Source: JAZUCL01 sp045639125 (lineage in GTDB: Bacteria; Bacillota; Clostridia; Oscillospirales; QAMX01). Taken from it: a stretch of DNA of 64,000 bases. The stretch is taken from positions 1 through 64,000 of the forward strand of contig JAZUCL010000021.1 in the NCBI GenBank assembly GCA_045639125.1, written 5' to 3'. Made by a program: the position numbers and the translations under genes. Position 1 is the first letter of the stretch. Each line of letters starts with the position of its first letter. Of the stretch, positions 42,612-52,191 are shown one piece after another. Below the pieces are notes generated by a model, which saw only the letters and a program-made list of their open reading frames with translations, did not search any database and was not told the origin of the DNA.

Positions 42612-43118
42612 ATGAGAATAGCGGTATATCCCGGCAGTTTTGACCCGGTTACTAACGGGCATCTCGACATCATCAGCCGTGCCGGAGCATTATACGATAA
42701 ACTTATCGTGGCGGTACTTGTCAATTCAAACAAGAAACCGTATTTTTCCGTTGAGGAGCGAGTTGAGTTGCTGAAATCGACTATCCCTCATGTAGAAAAC
42801 TGCGAAATTGAGGTTATGGCATTTGATGGACTTTTAGCAGAGTTTGCGTCTAAAGTCGGTGCTTGTACCATAATTAAGGGCTTACGTGCTGTATCTGACT
42901 TTGAGTACGAATTTCAGATGGCACTTGCCAACAGAAAATTAAATCCAGATGTGGACACTGTCTTTTTGATGACCAGTAATGCAAATATGTATTTAAGTTC
43001 AAGTCTTGTCCGTGAAATCGGACGATTAGGCGGCGATTTGTCTGACTTTGTACCACCACAGGTGGAAAAGGCAATGGCAAAGCGTGTGAGAGAGTTATTG
43101 CTCTACTCAAAAGAATAA
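42612..43118 (+). CDS. coaD: Phosphopantetheine adenylyltransferase
   Basis: 168 residues after choosing the ATG at 42612; the open frame extends upstream without conserved sequence. YPGSFDPVTNGHLDII carries the TxGH nucleotidyl-transfer motif, and SSSLVREIGRLGGD is the second signature. It makes dephospho-CoA from 4'-phosphopantetheine and ATP in CoA synthesis. Third gene of uvrC-rsmD-coaD. Confidence 0.96.
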   Translation: MRIAVYPGSFDPVTNGHLDIISRAGALYDKLIVAVLVNSNKKPYFSVEERVELLKSTIPHVENCEIEVMAFDGLLAEFASKVGACTIIKGLRAVSDFEYEFQMALANRKLNPDVDTVFLMTSNANMYLSSSLVREIGRLGGDLSDFVPPQVEKAMAKRVRELLLYSKE

Positions 43119-43201
43119 TTTGTGTATCTCCGCAAAATGCGGTGAAACGGTAGGATACATCCTACCGAATAATAAATAAAAATACGAAAGGGGCAAAAGT
43201 C

Positions 43202-43669
43202 ATGGCAGGCGGAATCGAAGATATCATTGACATCTTGTACAATATGGTGGAGGATGCACACATCGTGCCTTTTGGCAAAGGAAAGGCAATGGTAGACAGG
43301 GAGAAAGTTCTTGACCTTTTGGACGAGGTTAGAGGCAACCTTCCTGCAGACATTAAGGCAGCACACGACATCGTTGAGAAGCGTAATGAACTTCTTGAAA
43401 ATGCAAAGCGTGAGGCAGATGCAATTCAAAAAGAGGCAGAGAATAAGGCACGTGCTATGGTAGATGAGAGTGAACTTGTTAACCTTGCAAAACGCCGTGC
43501 AAATGAAATAATTGCTAACTCTGAAACAAAGTCCAAGGAAATTAAGGACATGACAAACGCATACTGCGAAGAAATACTTAAGAAAACTGAAACAGCAGTA
43601 CAGAAGTCTTTGACCGATATTTCTACATTGCGTACCCAGTTTAATCAGGCTGTAAACGTAAATAAGTAA
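43202..43669 (+). CDS. Coiled-coil protein, ATPase/DivIVA-like, function unknown
   Basis: 155 residues. A short globular head (MVDREKVLDLLDEVRGNLPADI) is followed by a long charged coiled coil (about 55-130: KRNELLENAKREADAIQKEA, heptad pattern). The head and the stalk resemble DivIVA-family or ATP-synthase b-subunit-like proteins that commonly follow coaD in Clostridia. There is no membrane segment. A structural role near the division site is possible. AAAGGGG precedes the ATG. Confidence 0.65.
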   Translation: MAGGIEDIIDILYNMVEDAHIVPFGKGKAMVDREKVLDLLDEVRGNLPADIKAAHDIVEKRNELLENAKREADAIQKEAENKARAMVDESELVNLAKRRANEIIANSETKSKEIKDMTNAYCEEILKKTETAVQKSLTDISTLRTQFNQAVNVNK

Positions 43670-43678
43670 GGTAAAAAA

Positions 43679-43739
43679 CAAATGTAAATAACGAAGATTC
43701 CGACTCCACACCCTCGGAATCTTCGTAGAAACATTTGTT
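43679..43739. terminator. Hairpin closing the uvrC-coaD transcript
   Basis: ACGAAGATTCCGA pairs with TCGGAATCTTCGT (13 bp), with outer ACAAATGT/ACATTTGT pairing. It has a weak T-tract, so it may also separate the dcw promoter from upstream readthrough. Confidence 0.7.
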
Positions 43740-43806
43740 CTGTACCAAAAAACCTAAAAAAATGTGATTTTTTTCATTTTTTTTGAAAAAAAGTTAAAAT
43801 TTCCTC

Positions 43807-43834
43807 TTGCTTTTTTCTAAATTGCTGTTATAAT
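43807..43834 (+). promoter_or_regulatory. dcw cluster promoter (mraZ)
   Basis: TTGCTT (43807-43812) and TATAAT (43829-43834), spacer 16, start near 43841. Confidence 0.65.
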
Positions 43835-43843
43835 AGTAAGTAG

Positions 43844-43871
43844 TTGGTGGAAGAAAGTGGCGGAAAGTGGT
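43844..43871 (+). promoter_or_regulatory. MraZ-box array (autoregulatory operator)
   Basis: Three GTGG-containing repeats at 43847, 43857 and 43867 in exact 10-base phase (TTGGTGG, AAAGTGG, AAAGTGG). This matches the tandem, helically phased boxes that MraZ binds upstream of its own gene in other bacteria. The array lies just after the predicted transcript start. Confidence 0.65.
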
Positions 43872-43910
43872 AAAAACACCCACCAACAAGGCGAAGGGTG
43901 GTGTGGCAAT

Positions 43911-44333
43911 ATGACAGGTGAGTTTCTTCATTCTATTGATGTGAAGGGACGTCTTATGTTCCCGTCAAGACTTAAAGAAGAACTTGGCGAGTCCTTTTAT
44001 GTAACGAAGGGCTTGGATCACTGTCTGTTTGTCTACTCACTCGAGGCATGGAAAGCGTTTGAGGACAAAATTCGTTCACTTCCGATTTCAAAGTCGAGAG
44101 ATTTACAGCGTTTTTTCTTCTCAGGGGCTTGTCTTTGCACTTGTGACGGTCAGGGACGAATTCTTCTTCCACAGACTTTGCGTGAGTATGCAGGTCTTAA
44201 AAAGGAACTTTGTACGATAGGCGTATCAGAAAGAGCAGAAATTTGGGATGCAGAACGCTGGCAACAGTACAATTCTAATATGGAGAAGGATTCTGAAAAG
44301 ATTGCCGAGGCGATGGAGGAACTTGGATTTTAA
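43911..44333 (+). CDS. mraZ: Transcriptional regulator MraZ
   Basis: 140 residues, two AbrB-like halves: MTGEFLHSIDVKGRLMFPSRLKEEL and CTCDGQGRILLPQTLREYAGL. It binds repeats upstream of its own gene and tunes the dcw cluster. I chose the ATG at 43911; an earlier open frame lacks conservation and overlaps the box array. TAATG overlap with rsmH. Confidence 0.95.
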   Translation: MTGEFLHSIDVKGRLMFPSRLKEELGESFYVTKGLDHCLFVYSLEAWKAFEDKIRSLPISKSRDLQRFFFSGACLCTCDGQGRILLPQTLREYAGLKKELCTIGVSERAEIWDAERWQQYNSNMEKDSEKIAEAMEELGF

Positions 44334-45265
44334 TGGAGCGAAAACACGTTTCGGTACTGTATGAGGAGAGCGTTAATCTTCTTAATGTGAAGCCTGACGG
44401 CATCTATGTAGATGCTACTATGGGCGGAGCGGGACATAGTGCGTATATTGCAGGCAAGTTGAGTAGCGGTCATCTGTTTGCATTTGATAAAGATGATGTT
44501 GCTATTTTTGAGGCAGCAAAGAAGTTGGAGTCAGTTAAGGATCGTGTAACGGTTATTCGCAGCGACTTCCGCTTTATGAAAGAAAGACTTACTGATATTG
44601 GCGTAAATGGCGTAGACGGAATATTGTTTGACATTGGCGTATCGTCATTTCAACTTGACGAGGCTGACAGAGGTTTTTCCTATATGCAGGACGCTGCCCT
44701 TGATATGCGTATGGATCAAACCCAAGCACTTGACGCAAAGGAATTGGTTAATACCTTGTCCTTTGAAGAACTGAGAGACATTCTTTACACCTATGGCGAG
44801 GAACGATATGCATCTGCAATCGCATCGCTAATTGTAAAGACGAGAGAAACACACGAAATTACAAGTACATTAGAACTTGCGGATATATGCAGAGCCGCAA
44901 TGCCTCCGTCAGCACGCAGAGAAAAGCAACACCCTGCAAAGAGAACTTTTCAGGCGTTGCGTATCGTTGTCAATGACGAACTTGGTGCTTTGAAAGAGGC
45001 ACTTGACAAGGCAGTTGCACTTCTTAATCCGGGGGGAAGAGTTCTTGTAATTACTTTCCATTCCTTGGAGGATAGGATAGTAAAACAGTGTTTTGCAAGT
45101 TATGCGAAAGGCTGTACCTGTCCATCGGACTTTCCAGTTTGTGTGTGCGGAAAGAAACCGACATTGAAACTCTTAGGGTCTAAGCCTGTAGTTCCCTCTA
45201 ATGAGGAACTTAAGGCAAATCCACGAGCACGTAGTGCAAAACTTCGTACCGCAGTTAAATTGTAA
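44333..45265 (+). CDS. rsmH: 16S rRNA (cytosine1402-N4)-methyltransferase RsmH
   Basis: 310 residues. VLYEESVNLLNVKPDGIYVDATMGGAGHS SAM loop, FDIGVSSFQLDEADRGFSY and LVITFHSLEDRIVKQCF are all family signatures. It methylates C1402 in the ribosomal P site. A CxC-rich tail region (CTCPSDFPVCVCGKKP) is the usual one. Coupled to mraZ. Confidence 0.97.
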   Translation: MERKHVSVLYEESVNLLNVKPDGIYVDATMGGAGHSAYIAGKLSSGHLFAFDKDDVAIFEAAKKLESVKDRVTVIRSDFRFMKERLTDIGVNGVDGILFDIGVSSFQLDEADRGFSYMQDAALDMRMDQTQALDAKELVNTLSFEELRDILYTYGEERYASAIASLIVKTRETHEITSTLELADICRAAMPPSARREKQHPAKRTFQALRIVVNDELGALKEALDKAVALLNPGGRVLVITFHSLEDRIVKQCFASYAKGCTCPSDFPVCVCGKKPTLKLLGSKPVVPSNEELKANPRARSAKLRTAVKL

Positions 45266-45289
45266 AAAAACATTAACGGAGGGATATGA

Positions 45290-45850
45290 GTGGCAAACAC
45301 GTCAAACCTGGCGGTAAATATTAAAGAGAAAACAACGTCCGATGGAAAAACCGTTGCGACTGATAATATAGTAAAACTTGACTTGTCCCGTTTCGACAGT
45401 CGTGATACGGTTAGAGAGGCTATCCGTCATGAAAACGAGGCGAAAGGCATGAAGCCAAGGGCTGTGTCTTTGCCTAAGCGTATTTCTTTATCTGCCGTAT
45501 TATACTGTTTGGCGTTTACGGCACTTGCTCTTGTTCTTTTGTTTAGTTATCTTGATTTAACTGTACTGACAGACCAAGTTGCAGACAAGCAGGCTGAACT
45601 TATGGAACTTCAAAGCCGTGAGTCTATACTTCGTACAGAGTATGACAAACGTCTTGACTTGAGCAGCATTGAAGAATATGCGGTCAATAATCTCAGTATG
45701 GTTAAACTTGAACGCAGTCAACTTGAATACATAGAGATTAAAGCCCCTGAGATGATTACTATGATCTCTCCAAACGAAAATGAAAAATTGTCATACTATT
45801 TTGCAAACCTTACCAAGAGTTTCAATGCTGTGCTTAAAAACCTCGATTAA
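45290..45850 (+). CDS. ftsL: FtsL-like cell division protein
   Basis: 186 residues, placed between rsmH and the PBP where ftsL belongs. One membrane helix (about 66-88: LSAVLYCLAFTALALVLLFS) is followed by a coiled-coil segment (LTDQVADKQAELMELQSRESIL). The unusually long basic cytoplasmic N-terminus of about 60 residues and the Ser/Thr-rich start exceed the Bacillus protein. It should form the FtsQLB divisome subcomplex. GTG start after GGAGGG. Confidence 0.8.
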   Translation: MANTSNLAVNIKEKTTSDGKTVATDNIVKLDLSRFDSRDTVREAIRHENEAKGMKPRAVSLPKRISLSAVLYCLAFTALALVLLFSYLDLTVLTDQVADKQAELMELQSRESILRTEYDKRLDLSSIEEYAVNNLSMVKLERSQLEYIEIKAPEMITMISPNENEKLSYYFANLTKSFNAVLKNLD

Positions 45851-45900
45851 TTCTAAACGGTAAAGTTCTAAAGTAGAAGATATAGAATATAATGAAACAG

Positions 45901-45968
45901 TAAAAGGAGTGGGGATGCACGATTGGATGATCGTCATTTCTTCTCCTTTTTGCGTATTTGAAGAATGA
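45901..45968 (+). other. Hairpin and candidate 17-codon leader ORF before the PBP gene
   Basis: AAAAGGAG (45902-45909) can pair with CTCCTTTT (45944-45951), an attenuator-like hairpin followed by TTTTTG. The hairpin encloses a short ORF (ATG 45915, stop 45968) with its own AAAGGAG site at 5-base spacing. See findings; both roles are inferred. Confidence 0.4.
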
Positions 45969-46002
45969 TTAATATGTCGGATTTAGAAAGGATGGACAGA
46001 AA

Positions 46003-48312
46003 TTGAAACGTCCCCCAAAGATTAAACATAGTTTTCCACCTAAGATAAAATTCGCTGAAAAGAATGCACCTGTTACAGATGTTTCCGTTTTACGCAGAAC
46101 AAGAGTTGTCGCTTTTGTTCTGGGTGTTGTTATGTTTGCGGTGCTTGGAGTAAAACTCTTTTCAGTACAGATGATAGAGTTTGAAAAGTATCAGCAGAGG
46201 GCTGTTGGACAGCAGACTCGAAATGAAATAATCACACCGGCAAGAGGTGCTATATACGACAGAAATATGAAAGAACTTGCAATAAGTGCAAGTGTTGAAA
46301 CGGTTGCAATAAATCCTAACGCAATAAAGGCGTTGGAGGAAGATGCACACGACACCGCAGTTCTTGTTGCACAGGGTCTATCTGATATTCTCGGACTTGA
46401 GTATGATGAGATATATGAAAAAACTCAGAAAACAAAGAGTTATCATCAGTACATCATGCGAAAAATTGAAAAACCCCTTGCAGACGAAGTTCGTACATTT
46501 ATAGATGCCAATAAACTAAGTGGTATCATAACGCTTTATGACGATACAAAACGCTATTATCCATACGGCACTTTTGCTTGTCATATTCTTGGTTTTTGCG
46601 GCACAGACAACAACGGACTTTATGGCGTAGAATATGAATTTGACGATGTGCTTGCAGGTGAGCCGGGTCGTGTTATAGCGGCTAAAAACAACCTCGGTGT
46701 CGATATGCCCTATGAATACGAACAGTATTATGATGCAACTGATGGTGACAGTATAGTACTGACTATTGATGAGGTAATTCAGCACTACCTTGAAAAGCAT
46801 CTTGAAACGGCTTATGCTTCAACCGATGCACAGCAGGGTGTATATGGTATTGTTATGGACGTAAACACAGGTGAAATTCTTGCAATGGCAAATAAACCTG
46901 ACTTTGACTTAAACGATCCATTTACAATTACAGACGAAGAAGTTCTTGCTGCACTTAATATGATGGATGAAGAACTTCGTGCAACTGAAACAAAGACTCT
47001 TCGTGAAACTCTTTGGAGAAACAAGGCTGTCAACGATACATACGAGCCCGGTTCTGTATTTAAGATTATTACAGCGTCTATGGCGGTTGAGGAAAACCTC
47101 GTATCTCAATCTGAACACTTTAACTGTTCGGGTCACATGATGATAGGTAGCGAGCGTATCGGTTGCTGGAAAACGACTGGTCACGGTAGTCAGACGTTTG
47201 CAGAGGGTGTAATGCACTCTTGTAACCCCGTATTTATGACACTCGGTCAGCGACTTGGCGCAAATACTTTCTTTAAGTATTTCCGTTCATTTGGTTTTAC
47301 AGCAAAGACAGGTATTGAACTTCCTGGTGAAGCAGGTGGCTCATCTGTACTTTACTACGATGCGACTGGTCTTAAAGTGCCTACACAACTTGCTACTTCT
47401 TCTTTCGGTCAGGGCTTTAAGGTAACTCCTTTGCAGATTATATCTGCTGTAAGTGCTGTTGCAAATGGCGGTACACTGTATAAGCCGACTGTCGTTAGCC
47501 GTGTAGTTGGTGCTGACGGTACTGTTAAGCATGACTTTACTGCAGAACCTATCAGACAGGTTGTTACTAAAGAAACTTCCGATTTGATGAATAATGTGCT
47601 TTCTCTTGTTGTATCAGGTGAAACAGGTACAGGTAAGAACGCTTACGTTAAAGGCTATCAGGTATGCGGTAAGACAGGTACATCACAGAAGATGGACGCC
47701 GATGGCGGTGAGGATCTTCGTATTGCATCTTTCTTGGGATATGCTCCTGCATGGGATCCGCAAGTTGCAGTTTTAGTCGTAATTGACGAGCCAATGACCG
47801 ACATAAAGGGCGGTGGCTATCTTGCAGGACCTGTTGTTGCAAATGTGCTGTCAGACGTATTGCCATACCTTAATATTGAACCTCGATACACAGAGGATGA
47901 GGCAGAAACGCTTGATGTATATACACCTAATTTTGTCGGCTTAACTCGTGAAGAGGCACAGGCAAAGGCAAAATCCGAAGGTCTTACAATTACATTCAAG
48001 GGCGATGAGAATATTATTACAGACCAAATACCGGCAGCAGGTGCTATTGTACCTAAGAATGTTGAGATGGTTCTGTATGCAGGCAGATATAAGTCAAGTT
48101 CACTTTTTACAGTACCTAATATTACAGGTATGACCCTTGGCGGTATAAATCGTCTGCTTGATGGAACAGTATTCTATGTCCGTGCTGTTGGTGCAAAGCA
48201 AAACGCACCTCTTGCGTTGAGTGTTGCACAGTATCCTGCATACGGTGAACGTGTTGAGGCAGGTACTGTTATTACAGTAGAATTTGTAGATAAAACCCAG
48301 ACAGTCGAATAG
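46003..48312 (+). CDS. Class B penicillin-binding protein with two PASTA domains (SpoVD/FtsI-like)
   Basis: 769 residues. One N-terminal membrane helix (about 30-50), a dimerisation domain, then a transpeptidase with the nucleophile in EPGSVFKI (SxxK), HSCNPVF (SxN) and CGKTGTSQK (KTG). Two C-terminal PASTA repeats (TPNFVGLTREEAQAKAKSEG and VPNITGMTLGGINRLLDG). Paired PASTA domains are typical of SpoVD and Bacillus Pbp2B. The only class B PBP in the cluster, so it may serve septation and/or cortex synthesis. TTG start after AGAAAGGATGG. Confidence 0.93.
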   Translation: MKRPPKIKHSFPPKIKFAEKNAPVTDVSVLRRTRVVAFVLGVVMFAVLGVKLFSVQMIEFEKYQQRAVGQQTRNEIITPARGAIYDRNMKELAISASVETVAINPNAIKALEEDAHDTAVLVAQGLSDILGLEYDEIYEKTQKTKSYHQYIMRKIEKPLADEVRTFIDANKLSGIITLYDDTKRYYPYGTFACHILGFCGTDNNGLYGVEYEFDDVLAGEPGRVIAAKNNLGVDMPYEYEQYYDATDGDSIVLTIDEVIQHYLEKHLETAYASTDAQQGVYGIVMDVNTGEILAMANKPDFDLNDPFTITDEEVLAALNMMDEELRATETKTLRETLWRNKAVNDTYEPGSVFKIITASMAVEENLVSQSEHFNCSGHMMIGSERIGCWKTTGHGSQTFAEGVMHSCNPVFMTLGQRLGANTFFKYFRSFGFTAKTGIELPGEAGGSSVLYYDATGLKVPTQLATSSFGQGFKVTPLQIISAVSAVANGGTLYKPTVVSRVVGADGTVKHDFTAEPIRQVVTKETSDLMNNVLSLVVSGETGTGKNAYVKGYQVCGKTGTSQKMDADGGEDLRIASFLGYAPAWDPQVAVLVVIDEPMTDIKGGGYLAGPVVANVLSDVLPYLNIEPRYTEDEAETLDVYTPNFVGLTREEAQAKAKSEGLTITFKGDENIITDQIPAAGAIVPKNVEMVLYAGRYKSSSLFTVPNITGMTLGGINRLLDGTVFYVRAVGAKQNAPLALSVAQYPAYGERVEAGTVITVEFVDKTQTVE

Positions 48313-48337
48313 TAGTTGGCAGAAAGGTGGAGGGACA

Positions 48338-49783
48338 ATGCGTCTTGGAGAACTTTTGCATGGTGTGGATATTGTATCCTGTGCCGCAGATTTAAGTGCA
48401 GAAATTACAGATGTCTGTTTCGATTCACGCATGGTAAATGAAAAGAGCGTATATGTAGCGTCAAAACGTCCCAACGCTGATGGCCACGACTATATAAATG
48501 CTGCCATCTCGGCAGGTGCGGCAGTCATTATTTCTGAAAAGATTGTTCCCAACTACCCAAATGTCGTTGTTAAAAACGGCTGTTTTGCCCTTGCTGTAAT
48601 GTCGGGAAATCTCTATGGAAATCCTGCTGAACGTATGACAATTATCGGTGTTACAGGTACAAAAGGGAAAACAACAACAGCGTATATGATAAAGTATATG
48701 CTTGAAAAAACCGTCAAGGCAAAAGTCGGTCTTATTGGTACTGTATGCAACATGGCGGGAGAAGAAATTCTTGAAAATGCAAAGAATACAACACCTGAAG
48801 CACCTCAACTTCAAGCACTGCTAAGTCAGATGGAAAAGAAGGGCTGTACTCATGTTGTAATGGAAGTTTCAAGTCATGCCCTTGCATTTGACCGCTTGAC
48901 AAATATCCGTTTTAATGTGGGAATATTCAATAACTTTTCACAAGATCACCTTGACTTTCACGGCACTATGGAGAATTATCTCAAATCAAAAAGCATACTG
49001 TTTGATATAAGCGACCTTGGTGCTGTCAATATTGATGACCCTGCAAGCGAATATATAATGGAGAACACGTGGGCGAAGAAACTTACATTTGGTATTTGCA
49101 ATGAAAGTGCAATGCTTCGTGGCGAAAATGTGAAACTTCTTGGCGGTGACGGTGTTTCTTTTACAGTAGAAGATGTTTCTTTTACACTTCCGATACCGGG
49201 AATGTTTACAGTATACAATGCAATGAGTACAATTAGTTGTGCTAAACTGTTAGGTATTGATTTGTCACTTGCTGCAAAGGCACTTTCAAGTATGCACGGT
49301 GTACCCGGGCGAATCGAGTCAATTCCTTGTGAAAAGCCCTTTAACGTAATTGTGGATTACGCTCACTCTCCCGACAGTATGGAAAAAGTGTTAGAGGCGG
49401 TAAAAGAGTTTACTAATGGCAAGATAATATCGGTATTTGGCTGTGGTGGTAATCGTGACCGCACAAAAAGACCGAAGATGGCACAAGCGGCGGCAAAATA
49501 CTCAGATTATGTAGTTGTCACAACTGATAATCCGAGATTTGAAGAACCTATTGAGATTATTAAGGAAATTTTGCCGGGTATTTGCGATAGTAGATGTCCA
49601 TACGAGGTTTTGGTTGACAGAGAGGCGGCTATTGGTAAGGCGATTTCTCTTGCAGAGTGTGGCGATACTGTTTTAATTATGGGTAAAGGTCATGAGAATT
49701 ATCAAGAGATACGAGGCGTAAGACACCACTTTGATGACCGTGAAATTGCAAGAAAGTATTTGGAAACGGCGTCAAAGAGATAA
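48338..49783 (+). CDS. murE: UDP-MurNAc-tripeptide ligase MurE
   Basis: 481 residues. The Mur ligase P-loop GVTGTKGKTTTAY, the carbamylated-Lys region and DNPRFEEP near residue 405. The DNPR motif is the one that selects meso-diaminopimelate in E. coli MurE, so Dap is the expected third residue of the stem peptide. Family order is normal. GGTGGAGG precedes the ATG. Confidence 0.96.
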   Translation: MRLGELLHGVDIVSCAADLSAEITDVCFDSRMVNEKSVYVASKRPNADGHDYINAAISAGAAVIISEKIVPNYPNVVVKNGCFALAVMSGNLYGNPAERMTIIGVTGTKGKTTTAYMIKYMLEKTVKAKVGLIGTVCNMAGEEILENAKNTTPEAPQLQALLSQMEKKGCTHVVMEVSSHALAFDRLTNIRFNVGIFNNFSQDHLDFHGTMENYLKSKSILFDISDLGAVNIDDPASEYIMENTWAKKLTFGICNESAMLRGENVKLLGGDGVSFTVEDVSFTLPIPGMFTVYNAMSTISCAKLLGIDLSLAAKALSSMHGVPGRIESIPCEKPFNVIVDYAHSPDSMEKVLEAVKEFTNGKIISVFGCGGNRDRTKRPKMAQAAAKYSDYVVVTTDNPRFEEPIEIIKEILPGICDSRCPYEVLVDREAAIGKAISLAECGDTVLIMGKGHENYQEIRGVRHHFDDREIARKYLETASKR

Positions 49784-49798
49784 AGGAGCAACGAAAAC

Positions 49799-51160
49799 GT
49801 GGAGAAAAAATCCCTCTTAACACTTGCTAAGTGGTGTGACGGAACCCTTGAGGGTGACAACATTATTGTCAGCGATGTGTGCAGGAATACTCAGTCACTT
49901 ACAAAAGGCTGTCTGTTTACACCTCTTATAGGTGCTCGTGCAGACGGACACGTATATATTTCAGATGCACTGAAAAAGGGTGCAGTTGCAACGCTGTGTG
50001 CCCGTGACGATATAAAACCCGCCTGCCCGACAATTCGTGTTTCAAATACACTTTCTGCCGTACAGGATATTGCGAAAAATTATAAAAACAACTACAATGT
50101 AAAACTTGTTGGTGTAACCGGAAGCGTTGGCAAGACTACGACTTGCAGAATGATATCCGATGTGTTAAAGACAAGTTTTCGTCTTCTTAAAACTGAGGAC
50201 GATATGAATGGGCAGATTGGATTGCCCTATGCACTTCTTAATCTTGACAGTACGCATGAGGCGGCAGTTATGGAAATGGGAATGTCCCAGTATGGCGAGT
50301 TGAGTCGTCTTACAGCGATTGCAACACCTGATGTTGCCGTAATTAACTCAATAGGTACTGCTCACATTGAGTTTTTTGGAACGAGAGAGAATATACGCAA
50401 AGCGAAACTTGAAATATTAGAGGGCTTGAAGTCTGACGGTACAGCGGTACTTAGTGGTGATGAGAAACTTTTGTGGGATATTCGAGGAGATATGTCCCAT
50501 AAAACCATATACTATGCCGTTGACAATATAGATGCAGACGTAGTTGGTTCGATTATTTCCTCTGATGCTCTTTCACAGACAATCAGGGTACGTGGTCTTG
50601 GCAGAGATTTTACGATTTATCTCCCCGTTGGTGGAGTTCATAACGCAAAAAATGCCCTTGCCGCTTGTGCGGTTGGTATCTCCATGGGCATTAGCGATGA
50701 AGATATTATAAAAGGCATTTCATCGTATGAAAGTGCCAAAGGTCGTCAACGAATTTTCAAACACAATGAAATGACGTTAATTGACGATTGCTATAACGCA
50801 AGTCCTGATGCGGTTAAAGCATCCCTTTTGATACTTGCATCTGTACCGTCAAATAAGCGTATTGCTGTACTTGGCGGTATGCTCGAACTTGGTGAATATT
50901 CTGTGTCTGGTCATACTGCCTGCGGTGAGATTGCGGCAAATTGTGCAACACATCTTCTTTGCTATGGTGAGGGTAGTGATGCATATCGAAACGGTGCAAT
51001 TCGTGGAGGTATGAGTGAGGATAGAATTTTAATATTTGATAGCCGTGACGATATGGCGGCATACCTTAAAACTCTTGCTACATCAGGCGACACAATACTA
51101 TTTAAGGGCAGTCATTCGATGAAAATAGAGGAAGTTTTGGAAAAATTCATGGAGGAATAA
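49799..51160 (+). CDS. murF: UDP-MurNAc-tripeptide:D-Ala-D-Ala ligase MurF
   Basis: 453 residues. P-loop GVTGSVGKTTTCRM, then EMGMSQYGELSRL and YNASPDAVKASL, which are MurF landmarks. It adds D-Ala-D-Ala to the Dap tripeptide. GTG start; 15 bases after murE and 5 bases before mraY. Confidence 0.96.
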   Translation: MEKKSLLTLAKWCDGTLEGDNIIVSDVCRNTQSLTKGCLFTPLIGARADGHVYISDALKKGAVATLCARDDIKPACPTIRVSNTLSAVQDIAKNYKNNYNVKLVGVTGSVGKTTTCRMISDVLKTSFRLLKTEDDMNGQIGLPYALLNLDSTHEAAVMEMGMSQYGELSRLTAIATPDVAVINSIGTAHIEFFGTRENIRKAKLEILEGLKSDGTAVLSGDEKLLWDIRGDMSHKTIYYAVDNIDADVVGSIISSDALSQTIRVRGLGRDFTIYLPVGGVHNAKNALAACAVGISMGISDEDIIKGISSYESAKGRQRIFKHNEMTLIDDCYNASPDAVKASLLILASVPSNKRIAVLGGMLELGEYSVSGHTACGEIAANCATHLLCYGEGSDAYRNGAIRGGMSEDRILIFDSRDDMAAYLKTLATSGDTILFKGSHSMKIEEVLEKFMEE

Positions 51161-51165
51161 TAGGA

Positions 51166-52158
51166 ATGTTTGGTTCGGTAGGTGCGTTTGTCCTTGCTTT
51201 TGCAATTACTGCGGCAATTGGACCGTATGTTATTACACAACTCAGACGATTGAAAGTTGGACAAAAAATTCTTGAAATTGGCCCCAAATGGCACTTAAAT
51301 AAGCAAAATATCCCTACAATGGGTGGCTTTATGTTTATTATCGGTATTGTAGTTGCTACAATTATTATGGCAGTAGTATCAGGTACAGTATCAGCAAAAG
51401 CGTATATTGCTGTACTTTGTATGGCACTTAGTTTTGGTGCTATCGGATTTTTGGACGATTATAAAAAAGTCATGAAAAAGCAAAATCTTGGCTTAACGGC
51501 ACGTCAAAAATTTCTTTTACAACTTGCCGTTTCTATTGCATTTATCAGCATTATGCGATACTTAGGCATTGTGACACCAAACATATTTATTCCGTTTTTT
51601 AACGTCTCATTTGAAATTCCGTGGATAATTTACAACGTATTTATGGCGTTTGTAATTGTTGGTACAGTAAACGCTGTCAATCTTACAGATGGCTTAGACG
51701 GACTTGCCGCAGGCGTCACCCTTCCCGTAATGATTTTCTTTGGTGCTGTGGCATTTACCGTCGGACATATTTCGGCTGTGTCTTTAGCACAACTTTCATT
51801 TGCTTGTGCCGGTGCGTTGTGCGGATTTTTAATTTACAACTTCAATCCTGCAAAAGTATTTATGGGCGATACAGGCTCGCTGTTTCTTGGTGCTATGGTA
51901 TGTGGACTTGCCTTTGCTCTTGATATGCCAATTCTTATTGTGCCTGTTGGACTTGTTTACATTGCAGAAACCCTGTCTGTTATTTTGCAGGTATTATATT
52001 TCAAAATCAGCGGTGGTAAGCGAATATTTAAGATGGCACCACTTCATCATCATTTTGAAATGTGTGGCTATAAAGAACGTCAAATTGTTGCCGTTGCCAC
52101 TGCAATAACAGCATTTATGTGCGTTGTTACATACTTTGGAATTTATACTGTTATATAA
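51166..52158 (+). CDS. mraY: Phospho-MurNAc-pentapeptide translocase MraY
   Basis: 330 residues, about ten membrane segments. Catalytic landmarks: FLDDYKKV, NLTDGLDGLAAG, NPAKVFMGDTGSL and PLHHHFEMCG. It transfers the peptide precursor to undecaprenyl phosphate to make lipid I. In the expected place between murF and ftsW, but without murD. Confidence 0.97.
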   Translation: MFGSVGAFVLAFAITAAIGPYVITQLRRLKVGQKILEIGPKWHLNKQNIPTMGGFMFIIGIVVATIIMAVVSGTVSAKAYIAVLCMALSFGAIGFLDDYKKVMKKQNLGLTARQKFLLQLAVSIAFISIMRYLGIVTPNIFIPFFNVSFEIPWIIYNVFMAFVIVGTVNAVNLTDGLDGLAAGVTLPVMIFFGAVAFTVGHISAVSLAQLSFACAGALCGFLIYNFNPAKVFMGDTGSLFLGAMVCGLAFALDMPILIVPVGLVYIAETLSVILQVLYFKISGGKRIFKMAPLHHHFEMCGYKERQIVAVATAITAFMCVVTYFGIYTVI

Positions 52159-52191
52159 AATATCGGCATATACTGAGGGAAGGAGTCCTAC

